Positions 50,036 to 61,958 of a stretch of DNA of 64,000 nucleotides are shown here, piece by piece. The translations under genes were made by a program, and so were the position numbers. The DNA is from Parasponia andersonii (Eukaryota > Streptophyta > Magnoliopsida > Rosales > Cannabaceae). Below the pieces are notes generated by a model. That model was not told the DNA's origin. It did not search any database and saw only the letters and a program-made list of their open reading frames with translations. Every line of letters starts with the position of its first letter. The stretch's first letter is position 1. The stretch covers positions 336,350 to 400,349 of the forward strand of contig JXTB01000235.1 in NCBI GenBank assembly GCA_002914805.1. The letters run 5' to 3'.

Positions 50036-51882
50036 TGTTGGTAAATTGACCTAACACTTAGGAAAATCATACATGCATGTAGATATGGAAAATACATGAT
50101 CATATCATGAACGCAGTGGAAAAATAGCAGATTTAGGTTTTAAAATTTTTGCATGAAAACAGTTTTCATAACCATATAACACACATGCATCATATACAAG
50201 ATCATGTACAACATAAATCAAATCTAGATACAAAACCCTAGAGATGAGATTAGGGTTTACCTCTTGTAGCGTGTTCCTCCTCGATCTCCTTATTGATGGT
50301 GATCAAACCTCCAATCCTAGATCTTCTTGTCTATGCTCTTGCTCTTGGTTGACGAAGCGAGGGGGCATCAAGTCGAAATCTTCATTGGAGAATGATCAAG
50401 AACGCTTTCTTGATCCTATGGAACACCGGGATATGAGATGAGACTATGAGATTGTAGGAAATATTTTTCTCTCTCCCTTAGCCTAGGTTGGCCGAAATCT
50501 CTCTCTCTCTCCCTATGCCATATGCGTGTGACTCTATATGAGTTATTGTGTTATTTTTCCTCTCATATATCTTATATATATGGGACCAAAAACTGCAAAC
50601 CCTACTCCAGTTAAGATTGGGCTTGTTCTCTAATTTGAGCTTTGGGTGTATTTTTATAAATATGTCCAACTCATGAAACTTATTTATAAAAATACCAACT
50701 TCTGTATAGAATCATTATTTTACACAGTTTCATGAAACTTATTTCACAAATACCAACAACTAATTAATGAGCTTAATTGAGCTAGACAAGGGACCTAATA
50801 GATCCAAATAATAGATTAATTGACCTAGACAAGGAACCTAATACATCTAAATAATCTAAGCTCCAATAATATGATAAATACACAATAACTCGTATTATGG
50901 TATTTATATAAATATTATTAGTAAATGGGACACCCCACTAAAGGCCCAATACTGCAATGTTAGATTAAATGTCATACCATTTATAGAGATTTAATCAACT
51001 AACCTTGATTAACCGATCCATCTAGCATATTCTATACCACATATATAATCCCTATACAATGTAGTAGTTGGATAGGTGAAATTGCCGTAATACCCCTCCA
51101 ACACCTATTTACCTTTAAGTTACCATCTTTCTATCAAGGAATAATATTGTCGATAAGTTTTTTCTCAATGGCCATTTAGACAAAATTATCAACCAATTTA
51201 CAAAGTGAATACAAAGATCTTAGATTTAATTATTCCATGAATCTTGAAAGAACTTAAAGTGGCATTAATGTATAGTGTCCTTAACTATTGGGTATTCCTA
51301 TTAATGCAGAAGCTATAACCTCCAATATGCCAGAGTTCACCTCTAACTTCATAGAGGTTAGTCTTTTATCAAATCAAAAGGCTATAACCCATGAAAGCAA
51401 GTCCAGTCAAATATCAAGGATTAAGATTTATATGCTAAGAGCTAGTTTGTGATAATATAAGAATTGAGTTACGGCACTCCAATTCTTTATATTACCTGGT
51501 CCAGTTTAATATACATAACTTGTTTATGTTGTATTAGTGTTTCTATCAGAAGTCAGATACTTCAATGATTTGAGACACATCATTCCCGCTGAAATAGACA
51601 AACATTACAACCTATAGTAAATAAAGTATTCCATCTTTATTTACAGATTGCAAACTACTTCATTTAGACTTAGATAAAGAAACAAGCCTCCCCATAATTA
51701 ACACTTATTCATGTTTGTTTCTTTATATACATATAAAGTCATGGAATCTTTTTCAGATGAATAAACTATTCAACTAAGATAGTTTAATCTAGCAAATATC
51801 ATAATTTCATATAAGAGATAGTTGTTTATACTCAAAAGGGTAAAATTGGAAATCTGCTTTTTAGGGCAAAAATTCCAAAACA
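50036..51882 (-). repeat. 5' LTR of the second copia fossil
   Basis: 1847 bases from TGTTGGTAAATTG to ATTCCAAAACA. Its outer half is about 95% identical by eye to the complement of 58895-60140. It is also related in blocks (for example GGCCCAATACTGCA compared with GGCCCAATATTGCA, and the TTACCTTTAAGTTACC region) to the LTRs of the 12.4-21.7 kb fossil. TATATATAAG on the minus strand near 50575 is a promoter candidate. Confidence 0.88.
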
Positions 51883-51904
51883 AGCAACATAGCGAAGTCC
51901 AAGT

Positions 51905-52731
51905 ATATTTCGATTCTTTCTCATTGTTTAACACATTCAAATTTTATGATTTGTTTTGTGTAGACAATGTGTAGAATCTATTATTCGAAATTGATGCTTT
52001 AAGTGCAAAATCAAGACTAAACTAATTTTGATTGTATTTTCGAAATGATTCGACTAATTTCGATTAATTACTATCCGTTTGGATGAACATTCGATGGATT
52101 GTACCTGTAATAAATTTCGATGCTTTTCAATAGTTTTCGATTATAGTTTGATGTCTATAGTTATCAATTCGATAGATTTCGATTTTATTCGAGTCAAATT
52201 TGATGTCCTCAATAGTTTACGATAATTCGATGACATTTGATTATTTTCGATGGTGTTTTGATGCATTTGATAATTGGGTATAATTCGATTGTATTTAATG
52301 GTATTCGATCTGATTTCGATGCCTTCTATATATAGCTTTAATTCGATTATATTCGACGATAGTTTGATGCATTTGAATGTTTTTAATTTTTTTGCTTCCC
52401 TGTGTATATTCGATGCTATTTTGATGATTATTTAGATGCTATTTCGATTGCATTTGATAATTTTTGATGCTATTTCGATTATTTTTTTAAGTGTTATTTT
52501 GATTGTTTTCGATAATATTCGATTTTATTTTGATGATTGTTTTAGATGTTATTTCAATTGTTTTCGATAATATTCGATGCTATTTCGATGATTGTTTTTA
52601 TATGCTTTTCTGATTGTTTTTTATTATATATCGGCTATTTTGATGATTGTCTTAGATGTTTTCTCGATTGTTTTCGAGTATATTCGATACTATTCAATGG
52701 ATAAGCTAATCAATTTTTTATACTATTTAAG
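51905..52731. repeat. TTCGAT-rich island, left of the Ulp1-like gene
   Basis: About 29 TCGA words in roughly 800 bases by my count, mostly as TTCGAT. From about 52420 to 52700 they form a loose tandem repeat of about 55 bases built from TTTTGATGATTG, TTAGATGTTATTT, TTTTCGATAATATTCGATGC. Nothing coding is seen. It lies directly before the ATG of the Ulp1-like pseudogene and could be its promoter side. Confidence 0.85.
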
Positions 52732-55311
52732 ATGTCGAAGTTAACTATACCCTTTGAGCAACACTATATTGGGAGGGTTACATTTCGTGGTAGCCCAGTT
52801 ATGTCAAAAATCAAAGAATGTTTTCGGGCATTGGACTTGATGCAAAGGGCCAAAAAATATTTGTTCAAATAGTTTTTTGAGGTACCTCCACCTACCATTT
52901 TCTGGGGTGTTTATTCATCAGCTTCTACTTAGGAAGTTGAGTCTTCAGATGATATAAGACAGATCCATTTTGATATTGGTGGCAAACACGTTAGATTTGG
53001 ACTTTGTGAGTTTGCTCTTACAACGGGATTAAATTTTGGAAAATACCCAGATAAAGCTAAGTTGAAGACCATGAGTGGAAGTATGAGACTTGTTGAAAAA
53101 TACATAAATGATTCCAAGATTGTCAGGAGTGGGGAATTAAAGGCTGCATTCCTTAATTGTGGGGACACCAAAGATACATAGAAGTTGGGCCTATGCTATT
53201 TGGTAGATGGCCTGTTACTTGCAAGAGAGCCTACTAAGAAGATAGACTTAGACATTTTATCTTACGTTGAGAATGAGGATGAATTCTTTCAATTTCCTTG
53301 GGGTCATGAATCTTTTCACAAGACTATAGCTAGCCTTAAGAAGGATATGGATCATTACAGAAAGCAATACTTGAAGCTAGTGGTAGAAAAGAAGAAGCCT
53401 GTACGGGTTTACGTAGCCTTGCAGTGTTGGGCATACAAGGCAGTACCTACACTGGGCACAGTATATACCGCTAACCTTGGTGTGAAATTCCCGAGAATGT
53501 TGTGTTGGACGTCCAATAAGATACGTAGTGTATCCGATGTAGGAGAGATCCTTAATCAAAAGAAAGTAAGTATTTTATTTTTTTATAATTTATAAGTTGA
53601 ACTTAAATTTTGAAAATATTTCATCAATTTATATTCATTACTATGTTTTTTTCTATAATTGTTTGTAGTTGGTTAAATTTTTTGATGAACTTATTTGATA
53701 TATTTTGTACAGGTTACTGTTAAAGTTGTTTTAAACCCCCGAGTAGAGGAGAAGGATTCTATGGTAGCATCTTAACCTCTATACATGGTCCCAAAGTTGG
53801 TCATAGAACTAATGAATCAGTTAGAGATCCAGATGAGTTTGATGTAAGTGAGGAGTATCTGAAAGAGTCAAAGGCTGCTAACGAGATAACGAAGTCGGCC
53901 TGTATTTTTCCCTCTCATGAGCTAAGGGTTGGAGATAAAAATTTAGAGTTAGAGAATTTGGCTTCTGTTTTGAAAAAATTACAGGCTAATGTTGATGAGC
54001 TAAAGGCCACTCAGTTAGAGATTAAGCAAAACTAGATAGAGCTTAAGCAACAACAGAGAAAGATGATGAAGTTGTTGATCACTTTGGTTAAAAAGAAATA
54101 TGAGCCTGAAATAATGAAATCAGATAAAGATATTATACCTCATTTATATAGGAATGCTCTATCCACTACATTACAAGTTTACCATACCCAACCTCGAGAT
54201 GAGACAACAGACGATTTGATGTCACCAATCAATATTGTTGAACTATCATAGTCAGTGAAGAAGAAATACAAAACAAGGCGGGTTGGGAATATCTGATATA
54301 GGGATTTCATAAATCCATGAGGGAAGAAATTTAAGGTCAATGATCTTGGGTCCTAAAAGCACTTCCTCCATATGATCCATCATAGTACATGACCTTTTCT
54401 AAATGGCTTAGTGGATTAATAAATAATGGCATGACCATTGATGTTAGGGTGTGTAATGCAGGCATCTCTTGGTTTGTGAAATTAAAGTTTGTTAGCATAT
54501 TACTTGATAGTGATGTAAGTATATTAAACCTACTATCTAAATGTGTATTTCTTAACTTATACTCATATATATTCTTACTAATCAATATTTTTATTTTGAT
54601 TTTGTAGCATATTGATGTGTCCTTCCTACTAATTTGAGAAAGGTTGTGGTTTTTTTCTAAGATATATGGGGTAAAAACATTAATTGTAGACTCTAATTTG
54701 GACCAGTTTATGAGAGGTCATTAAGAGGCATTCAAAAGTACTAGGACAAAGACTAGCTTCATTTTTTATGAGTGTTTTCTATAGTACGTGGTTGGTGATG
54801 TGAATACATGTAAGAGGCCATAGGTACAGTGCGAGCTACTATACTCGCCAGTACATATTAATGGTAACTATTGGGTTCTATTACAAATCTATTTGAGTTC
54901 GTAAATGATCATTGTGTATGATTCAAATGTCACTATAGTCACCGAGAAGAACCTTGAAGTGACTATCAAAGCATGGGGCGTGATGCTGCCATATCTCCTT
55001 CTCCAGGCGGGTGGGTTTGATTACTATCCAGAATTGCATCTTGGCCCACAAAATAAGCCTTATCTTTTTTCTTTATGAAGACTTGGCATCAATCTCATGC
55101 TATAGAGTAAAAAAAAAGGTAATGTTATCTTCATGTTTGAATGAAAATGAATTTCTATTTTAAGCTAATTTTATATCTATTTACAATATGCAGCGGGGAT
55201 TGTGGAGTATACGTTATCAAGTATTTGGAGTGTCTTCTTGCTGCACAACCTCTTGACATAGTTGTTGATGAGAAGATGAAAATATTCAGAGATAAATTAT
55301 TACTAAGTTAG
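52732..55311 (+). pseudogene. DUF1985 + Ulp1 (C48) protease-like gene carried by the MULE, degenerate
   Basis: The ATG at 52732 opens a DUF1985-type domain: RFGLCEFALTTGLNFGKYPD near 52990-53050, then LCYLVDGLLLAREP (53190-53230) and FFQFPWGHESF (53285-53320). A coiled-coil stretch follows (ENLASVLKKLQANVDELKAT, about 53955-54010), then the Ulp1 fold: WFVKLKFVSILLDSD up to 54514, HIDVSFLL after it, NYWVLLQIYL near 54870, and GDCGVYVIKYLE (55195-55230) with the catalytic Cys. Three good introns are visible: 53566-53712, 54515-54607 and about 55119-55193, all GT...AG. Breaks: in-frame TAG at 52870, 52930 and 53179, plus shifts and further stops downstream. The usual catalytic His before Trp reads Tyr. 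Known Ulp1 proteins are SUMO proteases; function here is lost. Confidence 0.88.
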
Positions 55312-55429
55312 AACCTTGAATGAGTATTTTAAACTATCTTTGTATATGGATTTCAAAAATTATTACTAATTATTCTCTTCAATTTAATGTTATTAATCAG
55401 CTAGTTAGAAAATTGTTTATCGCATGCAT

Positions 55430-55815
55430 CCATAGTCGAATATATCATTATTTTTGAATAAATTCGATATAATTTGATGCATTTTGATGAATTCGATAAA
55501 CTATTCGATGGAATTCGATAGTAGAGTCTGTAGTCTACAATAGAGTTCATACTGCCTGTGTATAAGAATCGATGCAATTCAACATGATTTTAATGTCATT
55601 TGGATGATAACACAAGCATATCAACCAATGCGAACGCATAAGAACATACGTAATTCGATGTCAATCGATGTGATTCAATGCATATATTTCAATGCATATA
55701 TTTTGATGCATCTCGATATATATACGATGAAATTTGATATGATTTCAAATATTACTTTAGTTTATAGTATATCATTCGATGTAATTTGACATGATTTCGA
55801 TGTCGTTTCGATGAC
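55430..55815. repeat. TTCGAT-rich island between the two MULE genes
   Basis: About 12 TCGA words in under 400 bases (ATTCGATGTCAATCGATG, TTTCGATGTCGTTTCGATG and similar), in the same style as 51905-52731. It lies between the 3' ends of the convergent genes, in the non-coding interval 55312-56385. The rest of that interval is plain AT-rich sequence. Confidence 0.8.
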
Positions 55816-56385
55816 ATAATAGACTGATCAATTACTGACGGAAAATGATGATAGTATACTTTATATCATTACAAAAAATATAAGTTACAGCAGTTTGATG
55901 TATATATATTAACATTACAACAAATTTAATAACCAATAAGCATTACAACAATCTACTAACACTACAATACGCTTTAATAACTCTATGTATAGATTATAGG
56001 TTTAATAACTCTATGTATAGATTATAAAATGTTCAGGTAAAGCGACATACACTCCACTTTTGTTTCTTGCCATTAACCATAAGATGGATAAACCTATGAC
56101 ACTAATTAAGATGCATCTTTATAAATTTTATATGCATATGTTGTACACAGTGCACTCTATAAGCATGTGCCTATGAACAATATATGCCTATAAAACTAAA
56201 GGAGACGCATCTAAATTTGTGTCAGAAGTTCATCCATCTTATAGTTCATGACAAGAAACAGAAATTGAGTGTATGTTATTTTCCCTAAACATGTAAGAAC
56301 CCACAATCTATATATAGAGTTATTAAAGCATATTTTAGTGTTAGTAGATTTTACTTTTATTTCTTTCAAACACTTGATTGGTTTA

Positions 56386-58890
56386 TTATACAACCTTCAC
56401 ATTAGACAGTGCAGGCATCATGTGTTTGCAACTTGCTATATTATGTCCTCGTTCTCTGCATCGGCTGCACTGACGTTGGATTTTGTTCTTTTCACCTTTC
56501 GATGGTCTTCTCTTAGAAGATTGACCCATCGATGCTTAATGTCATTCGGTACAGCCCAATCATCTTCTTGTCCAAATAGGTATATTGTTTCGACATACGA
56601 GTTCAACCATACTTCAGTCGTATAAAACCTAGAACATAAGATGTAAGGGTCTATGTTTCGCTCACAGAGAGTAGCCAATGCATGGGCATAAAGCAGACTA
56701 ATTTGGTGAAATTCTCTGCACATACATATTTTTGTTTATAAATTATCTTCATCTTCACCATCTTGTACATAAAACTTGAAACTACTGAGTGGATGGACTA
56801 TCATTATTTTAGCTTTTTCAATCACCTCTATCAAATAATTTTCTATGTCCGTTGCTAGAGGACCATCACACTTCTCTGCCTTTCTCCTTTGTTCCCAGAA
56901 CCAAGTTTGTAGAATGAATCTGAAAAACTCTGCTAAACTTATAGTAGGCCATTTTTGTGCCTCCGTAGTATTACTACTTATACTTTCAGCATAGTTACTT
57001 GTCATTATATTGTACCGAATTCTAAAAAAGAACATCTAACTCTATTTCTCGACACCAATTTGTTCTAGATACTATACAACGGAGGGGTCTTTTACCTTTA
57101 TCTTCTGAAAATTATAATTAAAATCAGTCATCTGATAAGATTTTGCTGCCAAGAAATATTCTTCATGAGAATAATCCGTTTTAAACTTAGCCATGATATT
57201 AATACTAACATGATACATGCATGCTCCATGATGTGCTTCTGGGAACACCGCAGACAAAGCATTCATAATACTTACATTTCTATCAAATACGAACACTAAA
57301 TTCTAAATATATTCTATGGTTCCTTGTAGCTTCAACATAAAATACTTCTAAGAATCGTTATTCTCTGAATCTACGACAGCAATAGCCATTAGATATAACT
57401 GATTGTTGGCATCTAGAGTAATAGCACATAACATTATCCCTCCAATCTTATTCTCAATGAAGGTCTCATCCATACAAAGCATCGAACGATATGTGGCTCT
57501 AAATCCTCTAATGCACACCCCTACAGAGAAGAAAAAGTACTTAAATAAGCCTACAATATCAGTCTTCAAAAGAGTAATTGTTCCTTCATTCTTCTTCTCT
57601 AACATATACAAAAATGACAGCAACCGCTGGTATGATGCTTTAGGCATCCCTCTAACATAAGTAAGAGTCTTTTCCCTACACTTCCAACCTCTAACGTAAG
57701 TAAGAGCCTTTTCCTACACCTCTAATCCTTAGTATAATTCATGTTAATGCCACATTTAATATGAAAATCTTCCATTATTTGGTGAGGTAAATAATTAGGT
57801 TTACTATCTGTATATGTTCTCTTGATGCATTTTGCAACAAGCCATGGTGCCACTTGGTGGTTGTCCTTGTGCCTTACTACTAATGTATACTTGTGAGTAG
57901 AGACATAAGTATGAATCTCAAATATATCTGACTTCTCTAACTTTCTACCTCTCAAGCACCAACAACATTTGTCATCTATACAGGTTATATACGATATATC
58001 TTTCTTCATCTTCAATTCAAGTTTATTCTTAAATAATTGACCCACCTTTATTGTCCTTGTACTAGCATCAGATGATGAAGGAAAACTTAAGTCAATAGCA
58101 GTATTCTCACTTTCTGGCACATCTTCATCATGAAATATTGGACTACTCCATTTTCGCTCATGTTCAAATATTCTGACTTTTCGCACATGACTGCTTAAAG
58201 TACAAGGTGTCTTACTTGCTTTACTTACCTCTACTTATTCCGGTATAACAAATTGTAATTTCTATTTCCCACGTGTAATGCCATCATTTTCTCTATGCCT
58301 CAATTGGGACATAGTGTCATAATTGTCATTATAACAACCATCATCTAACATCAAATGATCGTCATCAGAGTTCAAGTTCATCTTTTCACCATAAAAAGCC
58401 ATTACCTCTCTTCACTATAATTATTTGATACAACACAAATTGCTGGAACATGACAATTAATGTGTTCTACCAAATGACATGTACTCGGATCATATAGCTA
58501 AGGCTTTGTGTGATGATCTTTATTTTCCTCTTTCGTTGTTTCAGGCTCACATGATAGCATTCGACTGTACCCATCGGTCGCAATATTCAGGCTACACCTT
58601 TCTATCATGGTTACACAGAAAGGTGTACAATGCTAAAAGGAGATGGAATACTCATCAAGTCAAAATTGAATATCGGCATCATTAGTAAGGATTGTCAGTA
58701 GAAGCACAACATAATCCATCTTATACAGAACTTTGAATTCTAAATCAAAACGACTTTTCTCATCATCAATAACCTTATATAAACGATCCACAAGAGTTGC
58801 ATAACTAATATTCTTTGAAACAGTCATGCCTTTACTTTTTTTCCCATTAAAAAGACAATGATCTTTTTCCTCATTATATTTCCAATCCCC
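56386..58890 (-). pseudogene. mudrA-like MULE transposase, degenerate
   Basis: Domains in order on the minus strand. An N-terminal PB1-like part near 58860-58680 (SKGMTVSKNISYATLVDRLY). The MuDR DNA-binding domain at 58120-57800 (VGQLFKNKLELKMKKDISYI, then CLRGRKLEKSDIFEIHTY). The MULE catalytic domain at 57650-57080 (FKYFFFSVGVCIRGFRATYR, CMDETFIENKIGG, AIAVVDSENNDS, then VFDRNVSIMNALSAVFPEAH and HGACMYH), where the first two catalytic acids are probably Asp in MDETF and in FDRN. RYNIMTSNYAES near 57005. A SWIM-type CREFHQ...CAHALA segment at 56720-56670, a TTEVWLNSYVETIY segment, and a C-terminal CCHC zinc knuckle at 56469-56430 (CSRCRERGHNIASC). The frame is broken between these parts, including before the zinc knuckle, and a 39-bp tandem duplication lies at 57649-57727. 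The extreme 5' end is cut off by an LTR insertion. Confidence 0.88.
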
Positions 58891-58894
58891 TACG

Positions 58895-60140
58895 CGTTGG
58901 GATTTTTGCCCTAAAAAGCAGATTTCTAATTTTACCCTTTTGAGTATAAAGAACTATCTCTTATATGAAATTATGATATTTTTTAGATTAAACTATCTTA
59001 GTTGAATAGTTTATTCATCTGAAAAAGATTCCATGACTTTATATGTGAATAAAGAAACAAACATAATTCAGTGTTAATTAAGGAGAGACTTGTTTCTTTA
59101 TCTAAGTCTAAATGAAGTAGTTTACAATCTGTAAATAAACATGGAATACTTTATTTACTATAGGTTATAGTGTTTGTCTATCTCAACGGGAATTATGTGT
59201 CTCAAATCATTGAAGTATCTGACTTTTGATAGAAACACTAATACGACATAAACAAGTTATATGTATTAAACTGGACCAGGTAAAATAAAGAATTAGAGTG
59301 CCATAACTCAATTCTTATATTATCACAAACTAACTCTTAGCATATAAATCTTAATCCTTGATGTTTCACTGGACTTGCTTTCATGGGTTATAGCATTTTG
59401 ATTTGTTAAAAGACCAACCTCTATGAAATTAGAGGTAAACTCTGGCATATTGGAGGTTATGACTTATGAATTGATGGGAACACCAAATAGTTAAGGACAC
59501 TATATATTAATGTCACTTTAGGTTCTTTCAAGATTCATGGAATAATTAAATCTAAGATCTTACTATTCACTTTGTGAATTGGTTGATAATGTTGTCTAAA
59601 TAGCCATTGAGAATAAAATTATCGACAACATTATTCCTTGATAGAAAGATGGTAACTTAAAGGTAAATAGATGTTGGATAGGTATTACGGTAAAATCACC
59701 TATCCAACTATGGCATTGTATAGGGATTATATATGTGGTATAGAATATGCTAGATGGATCGATTAATCAAGGTTAGTTGATTAAATCTCTATAAAAGGCA
59801 TGACATTTAATCTAAGGGTGCAGTATTGGGCCTTTAGTGGAGTGTCCCCTTTATTAATAATATTTATATAAATACCATAATAAGAGTTATTATGTATTTA
59901 TCATATTATTGGAGCTCAGATTATTTGGATCTATTAGGTCCCTTGTCCAGCTCAATTAGGCTCATTAATTGGTTGGTGGTATTTGTGAAATAAGTTTCAT
60001 AAAACTGTGTAAAATAATAATTCTACACAGAAGTTGGTATTTTTATGATTAAGTTTCATGAGTTTGACATATTTATAAAAATACACATAAAGCCTAAATT
60101 AGAGAACAAGCCCAATCCAAATTGGACTAGGGTTAGCAGT
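58895..60140 (+). repeat. part of a copia LTR, inverted relative to 50036-51882
   Basis: It begins CGTTGGGATTTTTGCCCTAA, which aligns with the complement of the outer end of the LTR at 50036-51882, and follows it to about position 50600 of that copy (about 95% identity by eye). It stops abruptly where the gypsy LTR begins. The other part of this LTR presumably lies beyond the gypsy element, outside the window. It is a fossil. Confidence 0.85.
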
Positions 60141-61797
60141 TGATGAACATCTAATTGTGTACATTTATTATGAGATTACATCATCATTATACACTTTGAG
60201 TTTCATTGAATTCCCTAATTTAAACCACTTTTGGAGACATAGGCATAAAAGCAAGAATTACCTCCAATTTGTGCTAAATATTCGTTTCTGTGCAAGTTTC
60301 GTAAAATAGGCACAGATTCTAAACTACATGGGATTTTGATCCAATTCTTGAACTTATGGATTTTGGACTCAATTATTCACTAAGTCCAATTCCCAAGATC
60401 TGCCCAGATTATTTCTAAATGGGTCTCAAATGGATAAAATTGTAAATTAGACTGCACTCACGTTTAGCCCGACACCCTTTATTTTTTTACCTATTCTGAC
60501 CTCATTACAATCTCAAATGGAGTTATTCTTGATGCTATGGACATATACACAAAATTATCTAGATGATTTGTTCTTGACAAAGTTCAAAAGAAGCTAAAAT
60601 CTGGGTAAAAATATCGGATCTTTCCACATGATAAGATCAGTAACCGATTTTGACTCAGCAGAACCTATCTTCACCTATTTTGCTATAAGTCAAGAAATAC
60701 ATCTCAAATGGATGTAATTTTGGTGGAATACGACTCCTAAGAGATAAGGTTCAAGTTTGTTTCTTTGATCAAGACATTTCTCTTTCAAATTCATGAAGTT
60801 TCAGATATATCTTTGAGAGAGACTGAATCTGCCAAAATAAGTTGTCAACTTGCTCTTATCCTTAGTTTACAAATTTTGACTTTGTATCTCTAAATTTTCC
60901 TATAAATAGATGCTTAAGCTAGGCTTAGGAGGTATCCTGGTTTTGTAAACAAGATCACTCTCTTTTATTCTCCTCTTATTATTCATATTATTTTAATCTT
61001 GCTCTGCCTTCAAAATAGTAAGAGTTTTGTGTTTAATTGTGATGTTCATATTGTGTTCATACTTGTTATTCTTTTTCATCATGTCTACTTAATCTTTCAT
61101 GTTAATAAGATAAAAGGGTGAACCTCTTGGGGAAAAGATAGGTATAATCCAAACTCTAGGTAGTCTTCATTATTTATATCTTTTAATCACTGTTATACAT
61201 GTGCTGCTTAATTTTCTTAATCAATCGTAGTACCCTCCTTGTTAAGTGGTGAGTTTTGATTCATTGTAGTTAACCATTGGTATAAAAAATGCTTAATTCC
61301 TTTTGTACCGGTTGTGCTAGGAAGGGATTTTGATTTTTTGTGGACATAAGGTGGCACCATGAATGCTTGACCACATTTGCAAGTGTTGGCGTTATGAAAA
61401 AAAGGTAATTAAGAAAACTAATCTAATCACAGAGACAACTAATAATTGATCTTTAATGATTAATCTTCCGATTGGAACCTCCATTGTGTGTGGATTCCAA
61501 TTGAGTATTAAAAGAGCTTAGGTTATACTTATTTAATATACCTAAGAGTGGATCCCCTAATCTTAGCAATTGTTTAATTCTGTAACTTCATATCGTTATA
61601 TTTCAGTCACTTTGTTTCATATTGTCATAATCATCCTATAACATACTTTTTCCTATCATTTTTATTCTTGCAATATATATGTTATGGCCTTGTATTATTC
61701 ACTAACCTTCTTGTGGATTGACCTCGGTCTCACCAAGTAATTTATTACTTTAACACTCCTGCACTTGGGAAAAGACTTCATTAATTTGAATTAGTCA
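60141..61797 (+). repeat. 5' LTR of the gypsy fossil, with TATA box
   Basis: It starts TGATGAACATC and ends TTAGTCA just before the primer-binding segment, giving TG...CA ends and a length of about 1.66 kb. TATAAATA at 60901-60908 is a clear promoter. The U5 end (GGATTGACCTCGGTCTCACC, near 61715) is of the Athila/Tat type. Confidence 0.85.
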
Positions 61798-61958
61798 AGT
61801 TTTTGGCATTGTTGCCGAAGAGGTAAAGTTTATTCTACAAACTATAATTTCATTTCTTTTTCTTTTAATTTTCATCTCATCTCTTTCCTTCTTCATTTTC
61901 TTTTTATAGTGATAAAACAAAAATATCCTTTCTTGTTTTTTTTTCTTTCTTCATTTGT

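Larger units (their letters stand above)
47930..51882 (-). mobile_element. second Ty1/copia fossil of the same lineage, 5' part
   Basis: The 5' LTR is 50036-51882. The complement of 50021-50033 reads TGGTATCAAGAGC, an initiator-Met-type PBS. To the left, in element order, come a leader, a GC-rich block (49160-49695) and an extreme AT-rich block (about 47940-49130) that holds a 360-base gap (48548-48907). This is the same order as in the copia fossil at 12.4-21.7 kb, whose LTR is related. No pol remnant or 3' LTR is seen, so it is truncated and broken. The left limit is my estimate. Confidence 0.75.
51883..58894. mobile_element. Mutator-like element (MULE) with Ulp1-type protease gene, Kaonashi-like
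   Basis: It holds two convergent degenerate genes: a DUF1985/Ulp1-like protease gene on plus (52732-55311) and a mudrA-like transposase on minus (56386 to about 58890). MULEs that carry a ULP-like gene are known from plants (the Kaonashi or KI group), and this arrangement fits them. No terminal inverted repeats are visible. Both sides end at copia LTRs of the same family that face outwards from the MULE, and the right one interrupts the transposase 5' end, so the true MULE ends are not in view. Confidence 0.8.

Noticed and set aside
52732-53565. Reassigned genetic code, because the first three stops in the Ulp1-like exon are all TAG
   Set aside because: The nearby oxidase gene uses standard code and ends in TAA. 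Later parts of the pseudogene also have shifts and other stops, so decay is the simpler reading.
58479-58685. 68-residue plus-strand frame inside the MULE transposase region
   Set aside because: The region carries transposase remnants on the other strand. The plus frame has no recognisable feature.
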